From Trichosphaerium sp. ATCC 40318 (taxonomy: Eukaryota > Discosea > Flabellinia > Trichosidae), in assembly GCA_038496445.1 (NCBI GenBank), contig JALMLS010000282.1:1-64000 (forward strand): a stretch of 64,000 nucleotides of DNA, written 5' to 3'. A program made the position numbers and the translations under genes. Of this stretch, positions 59,888 through 64,000 are shown piece by piece. How positions within the stretch are numbered: the stretch's first letter is position 1; every line of letters begins with the position of its first letter. Under the pieces are notes generated by a model. The model was not told the origin of the DNA. It was given only the letters and a program-made list of their open reading frames with translations, and ran no database searches.

Positions 59888-60760
59888 ATGTCTGAAAGAG
59901 GCGTGCGTAGTTAAAAAAACTGGAAGTGAGCTCCCTAAAAACAACTCTTTTTTGGCTTTATTATGGTTGTGCTAATACTACAACCATACCACTGTAGCGT
60001 TAGTTTGGAGTGCGCAATCCACAGTATTTGTTTATTAACTGGTTGAATAATAACGCTTATGCTATCATTTTTAGGGCCCTTCTTTCTTCGTTGTTTACGT
60101 TGTGGGTTCTAGAGGTTCTGGAAAAACGCGCCTAACTTTTAGGTATACCAACATGGAATACACTCTAACTAGTGATGAATACCCAGAAGACAGTGCGGAT
60201 GCATTAGATTACAGTTACTACAATCAAATGGAACTAAACGGTGAGAAAGTTACCATTGAAGTACGTATAAATGATACTGGCGAGTGTTGGTTGGGATACC
60301 GTGGAAGAGAGTTTGGTTACATTGAAAGTGTAGTTCTCACCTTTTCTTCAACCAGCAGAGCTCAATTTGAGAAGGTTGTAGAACACCACGAACGATTGAA
60401 GAGGTATGAGCATACCTGTGTTTATTCTCTTGATGTTGACTTTGATGTAGGCTCGCTGCAATTTGGAGCAAAGGGTTTTTTAATGTTGCTTTGGTAGCAA
60501 CTAAAACAGATTTAGAAAGTGAAAGAACCGTTTCAAGTGAAGAAGCACGTGCTGTTGCTGATACTCTTGGTTGTCCTTATTATGAAGTTTCTACACAAAC
60601 CGATATTAATTATATTACTGATATATTTGAGACACTTGTAAGGAAAGCTGTAGATCTTCGCGTTGAAAAGAAAGAGGCAATACGAAAGGATAATGAAGTA
60701 ATGCGCCTGAAAAAAGAACAAAAAAAAAGAGCAAGAAAAAAGAAGTGTACTTTAATGTAA
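59888..60760 (+). CDS. Divergent Ras-like GTPase with CAAX box
   Basis: Exons 59888-59902, 60075-60417 and 60474-60760 give 214 residues. The P-loop is intact (VVGSRGSGKTRL). Switch II is altered (DTGECWLGY instead of DTAGQE). The base-specificity motif is VATKTD instead of NKxD, and SAK is replaced by STQT. A charged helix (KKEQKKRARKKK) leads to a CAAX box (CTLM), so prenylation is expected. The five-codon first exon rests on phase alone. It may bind nucleotide without ordinary hydrolysis. Its relation to the intact Ras at 53667 is likely but distant. Confidence 0.72.
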
Positions 60761-60764
60761 ACAA

Positions 60765-61305
60765 AAACAACTGTTCTATACAACACACTAGAAATAATAA
60801 AGAAAATATAGCACTATATCGTTTACATTCAGAGTACTAGTAAAGAATCAACAATTCCACAATAGTTAAGTACAACAGACTTCAGTCAAGTTTCGTGTAC
60901 TCTTGCTATAGTCGTTTTTGACATTCCACAGAGAACAGGGAACATACGTAACATATAAGGTGTTAGTGTCCCAAGATGGAAATTATAGTAAGAAAGGTTA
61001 CAATCGTTGTATTATTCGTTACTTTGCAAGAAACACGTGGTCTAGTAAACTGTCTACAATTTTTATTTCTTTTTTAACTATTGATTCTATATATGGGCTA
61101 CTAGATGGCAATGAAATAGAGTTACTTCACAACACCCACAAAAAGCGCTTTGTAGTTTCGTTGGCTCATAAAGTGATAATGTCAAAGATTCAGCTAACCG
61201 AAAACCACACTCATCAATTTCGTGAAATTCATCATTTTGAACTATCCCACCGGACATAGCATCATAAAATACCATTATTACGCCTAAACGATAATCCAAA
61301 CCACG
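60765..61305. other. Intergenic between two G-protein genes
   Basis: A plus-strand frame at 60918-61259 has no recognised motif. It is probably the promoter region of the G-alpha-like gene. Confidence 0.45.
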
Positions 61306-61308
61306 CAA

Positions 61309-62927
61309 ATGGGAAATAAAAGTACTAAAAAGACCACTGAAGCTGCTGAACCGCGAATCTTCGAAATTACGCTATGTGGCCTTAAGGGAAGCGGAAAGAG
61401 TAAGTTTAACGACTATATTAGAGATGTTTAGATATCTCAGATATCTAGATATTTTGCAGTATCTAGATATTTATGAAATATCTAGTTTTGCGAAAAATAT
61501 CTAGATATTAAAAATTATCTAGATATTCGAAAATAAGGCACCTTCATATGGTTACAAATACCACGTTGTACCATAGGAAGTGGGATTTGAAAACACGTTT
61601 TATAATATCTAGATATTTTAAATTATCTAGATACTTGCGAATTATCTAGTTTTGGCGAAATATCTAGATTATCTAGATATTGTAGATATCTAAACATCTC
61701 TATTCAATAGTGTATGTTTTGTCATCCATACTGACCGTATAACTACTAGGAACGCTATTAAAGCAATTGCAATTTGTTTTTGGCGGTAAACAACCTTCTA
61801 TAAGTGCTACACACATTAGGATGTTTATGATCGACTGCATTAAGGTTCTTATTGATATAAGTCACATGAAAGGCTTTGAAATTGATGAGCCAAACAAAGT
61901 ACGTTTGTTAACAGACACGAAATGAGTCTTTGTTATTCAAAGAACGGCAAGTTCTCTTATCTATTTTTAGGATTTTGCAAAGACTGTTAGTGGTAAGTAC
62001 ACATGGGGTGATGACACGCATAAGATACTGACTAGTTTATGGAATGATACTGGTATACAAAGAGCACATGACATACGACTTCTTCACGGAGGATCTCCTT
62101 GTATGGCCAGGTACGATCCTCAGGACTAACTCTTTGCGTTTGAGTTTGTTTGACAGTCTTTGTTTAAGGTTTTTCGATGCTATTGACCGCATTGCTAAGT
62201 CAGGTTATATTCCTACAAGTGATGATAATATTCAAGCTAGATTATCACATCCAATAGAGGATGTTACCTTTGAGTACTGGGTAGGCACCATGGATAAAAC
62301 CATCCGATTTGTCAATAAGGAATGTACTGAGGTGCGAAAAGTGATAATTTTTAACACTAATGCCTTTGTCAGCTTCCTAGTGACACTAAAAGTGTTTATT
62401 ACATGGTGTCCTTACTAGGGTATTGCCAATCTAATGGTGTACAAAATAATTTGATAAGGGCAATCGAAGCCTTTAATGAGATCAAAACCAAACTCAAAGA
62501 GTAAGTACTCTAGATTTTCTGGTTTATTTCTTACTTGCTTTCTGTAGTCACACAAACATAGTTCTCATATTTTCTAAACAAGACCTCATGGATAAGCAAC
62601 TAGAAACTACGCCAATTACAGCTTGTTTCCCTGACTATACACAACGTACGCACAACAAACAAGGGACAAGTTGTTTCCATTCGGAAACTAAACTTTTTTT
62701 TTCAACTATAGCGCCACAAGAAGATTGGGGCAAGTTTGCTGCTTTTTTGCAAAGTAAATTTATTGATAATGATGACAAAGTTAGAGTATACACACACTTT
62801 ATAAGTCCAATTTGCTATCGTAATGTTAAAGATGTATTTGAGGTATGTAACCACGCGAACGTGAAATAAGAAAAGTGCAAAAAGAAAAAATGTTCTGCAG
62901 AACTCAATTTTCTCGGAGGATATATAA
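61309..62927 (+). CDS. Degenerate heterotrimeric G-protein alpha subunit
   Basis: Eight phase-consistent exons give 308 residues: 61309-61399, 61750-61898, 61971-62110, 62169-62331, 62373-62500, 62548-62645, 62712-62842 and 62901-62927. The N-terminus MGNKSTKK is a good N-myristoylation signal. Family features include LKGSGKRTLLKQLQ, SLWNDTGIQRAHD, FFDAIDRIAKSGYIPTSDD, VLIFSKQDLMDKQL, TACFPDYT, THFISPICYRNVKDVFE. Key losses: the P-loop Ser/Thr is replaced by Arg across the exon 1/2 join, the DVGGQ motif with the catalytic Gln is absent (FRFVNKECTE-like sequence instead), and NKxD is SKQD. It is shorter than the usual 350 residues. Probably GTPase-dead, or a pseudogene retaining open exons. 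Confidence 0.75.
61420..61701. mobile_element. Inverted-repeat element in G-alpha intron 1
   Basis: 282 bases with perfect 18-bp terminal inverted repeats (AGAGATGTTTAGATATCT) and a 3-bp direct repeat ATT on each side (61417-61419, 61702-61704). The interior contains about ten ATATCTAGATAT-type palindromes arranged symmetrically about a unique centre (about 61540-61600), so the whole can fold into a long hairpin. No reading frame. It looks like a MITE of unknown superfamily. Confidence 0.8.
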
Positions 62928-62934
62928 CAACGCC

Positions 62935-63548
62935 ACGTGATATTCTTTCTAACAATATAATAAATTTTTTATGTACTAACTCCTTTCGCATAGCACACAC
63001 TTGGTCCTCTTTTTCCTCCCACCGCTGATATGCCTTTCTGATTTAATACTGTACCGCTTTGAACACAAGCTAAGCTTACTAAACTGCTCTACAAGAAATT
63101 ACAGCTTACATAAATTCTCCTTAACAGACCCAAAGGTGAAATCTTTGGTAGATTTGGTGTTGCTGTAAAACAATAAAGCGCAGTTGCCTTCTTGTTCAAT
63201 GACTAAAAAATTAATCCACAATGGATTCCTTTTAGTATGTACAAATGTTGTGGTCAGCAAGCAAGCAAAGAGCACTATTCCCTGTTTAGAGGGTCCATCA
63301 CTTTCCTTTCAGTGCCCGACAACACGTTCGCTCACATCATCCATTTGTGTGGAATGATTATCGGGTATCCCGGTTTAATAAAATTAATGGATCTACCCGG
63401 TACGTATAGCAGAATCCAACCGGGTATTATGTTAATTATGTGAATAAGTGCATTTAGTACTAAGCGTATTTTGTAGAAAATCGCATTAGCTAAAAAACAA
63501 GTTAAGTCCACGTGATTCCAAAGCTGTCTTTTTTCACATTAACAAGAA
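62935..63548. other. Intergenic, possible T1-domain remnant
   Basis: At about 63127-63174 a frame reads PKGEIFGRFGVAVKQ before a stop. It recalls the SGRFGVKK segment of the next gene and may be a degenerate duplicate. Otherwise nothing is recognised. Confidence 0.35.
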
Positions 63549-63552
63549 ACTC

Positions 63553-64000
63553 ATGGAAACGCCTGTTATTACGGAAGGGATACAAGAACTCGCCAACAAA
63601 CTCAATGATGCAGTTATCACGCGAATACAAGAGCTTGAGGAGTTAGAGAGGAAGTATCAGAAAATAAACGCAATGTAAGTGTTTTTTAAGTACTTTTTAT
63701 TTGCTTACAACGCACTACCTAGCGTACAAAAATTCAACGAGAATGTATTATTGGATGTTGGTGGTGTTAAATACAGGATTTCGTTAAAAAACCTCCAAAA
63801 GTATCCAGACTCTATGCTAGGAGCTATGTTTAGGTATGTAGGGATACAAGAGATTAAATGGTTAACTGACATCGAGACAGTGGTCGTTTTGGTGTCAAAA
63901 AGCTAGAAGACGGTTCAGTTTTCATTGATAGAGATGGTGAGCTCTTCAATTACGTCCTGAACTACCTTCGCAATGGGACTATTTATTACGACTCAAAAGA
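63553..64000 (+). CDS. BTB/T1 potassium-channel tetramerisation (KCTD) domain protein, 5' part
   Basis: Exons 63553-63674, 63723-63833 and 63881 to the window end join in phase. A short coiled-coil (QELEELERKYQKI) precedes the T1 fold: VLLDVGGVKYRISLKNL, DSMLGAMFSGRFGV, EDGSVFIDRDGELFNYVLNY and LRNGTIYYDS. These are the hallmark motifs of KCTD/T1 domains. Family members oligomerise and often serve as cullin-3 adaptors. The gene runs off the window, so its C-terminal domain is unknown. Confidence 0.88.

Noticed and set aside
63237-63443. Plus-strand frame containing CCCGGT palindromic words
   Set aside because: No family motif and no clear terminal repeats or target duplication, so neither a gene nor an element is supported.
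1-64000. tRNA, rRNA, CRISPR or bacterial operon signals
   Set aside because: I found no convincing tRNA B-box pairs, no rRNA segments and no regularly spaced direct repeats. The gene structure is plainly eukaryotic.

Overview
This is eukaryotic nuclear DNA. It is AT-rich and gene-dense, with compact multi-exon genes on both strands. Introns are mostly 50-100 nt and usually start GTACGT, GTATGT or GTAAGT. TAA, TAG and TGA all act as stops, so the code looks standard. The gene set includes a receptor-like tyrosine kinase with leucine-rich repeats (LRRs), Ras-like GTPases, a G-alpha-like protein, an RGS protein, an arrestin, many F-box proteins, an HVA22/REEP protein and a proteasome Rpn12. This suggests a free-living amoeboid protist, most likely amoebozoan-like. 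The species cannot be fixed from sequence alone, and that assignment is inference.

Layout. 1-7.3 kb holds two related F-box/LRR loci, both apparently broken: one split into opposed halves around a 77-bp inverted repeat, the other carrying a 2-nt deletion in its F-box. 7.5-17.5 kb holds an F-box protein, an HVA22/REEP protein, an F-box-like protein with YwqK (MORN-variant) repeats, two unrecognised proteins (one with a signal peptide), two SAM-domain fragments, both copies of a dispersed repeat, and a divergent GTPase. 17.7-30 kb holds a kelch protein, a secreted DUF5722-like glycosidase, a 7-TM protein, an RCC1 protein and a serine carboxypeptidase. 31-38 kb is one long LRR receptor tyrosine kinase gene. 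38.9-52 kb holds an F-box/LRR protein, an arrestin, a few unrecognised genes, a pseudouridine synthase, Rpn12 and an RGS protein. 52.5-64 kb holds an F-box protein, a classical Ras, a SAM-formate/nitrite transporter fusion, a second F-box-like/YwqK protein, an LRR pseudogene cut by a hAT-like element, a divergent Ras-like protein, a degenerate G-alpha with a small inverted-repeat element in intron 1, and the start of a BTB/T1 (KCTD) gene.

Together the genes are rich in signal transduction (tyrosine kinase, G proteins, RGS, arrestin, RCC1) and in ubiquitin-linked functions (at least seven F-box or F-box-like genes plus a proteasome subunit). The F-box/LRR and F-box/YwqK families show recent local duplication and decay. 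A striking window-wide signal is the palindrome CACGTG, seen about sixty times, mostly in introns and intergenic DNA.

Exon joins were worked out by hand from GT-AG sites and reading phase. Where I give explicit exon ends, the phases add up.
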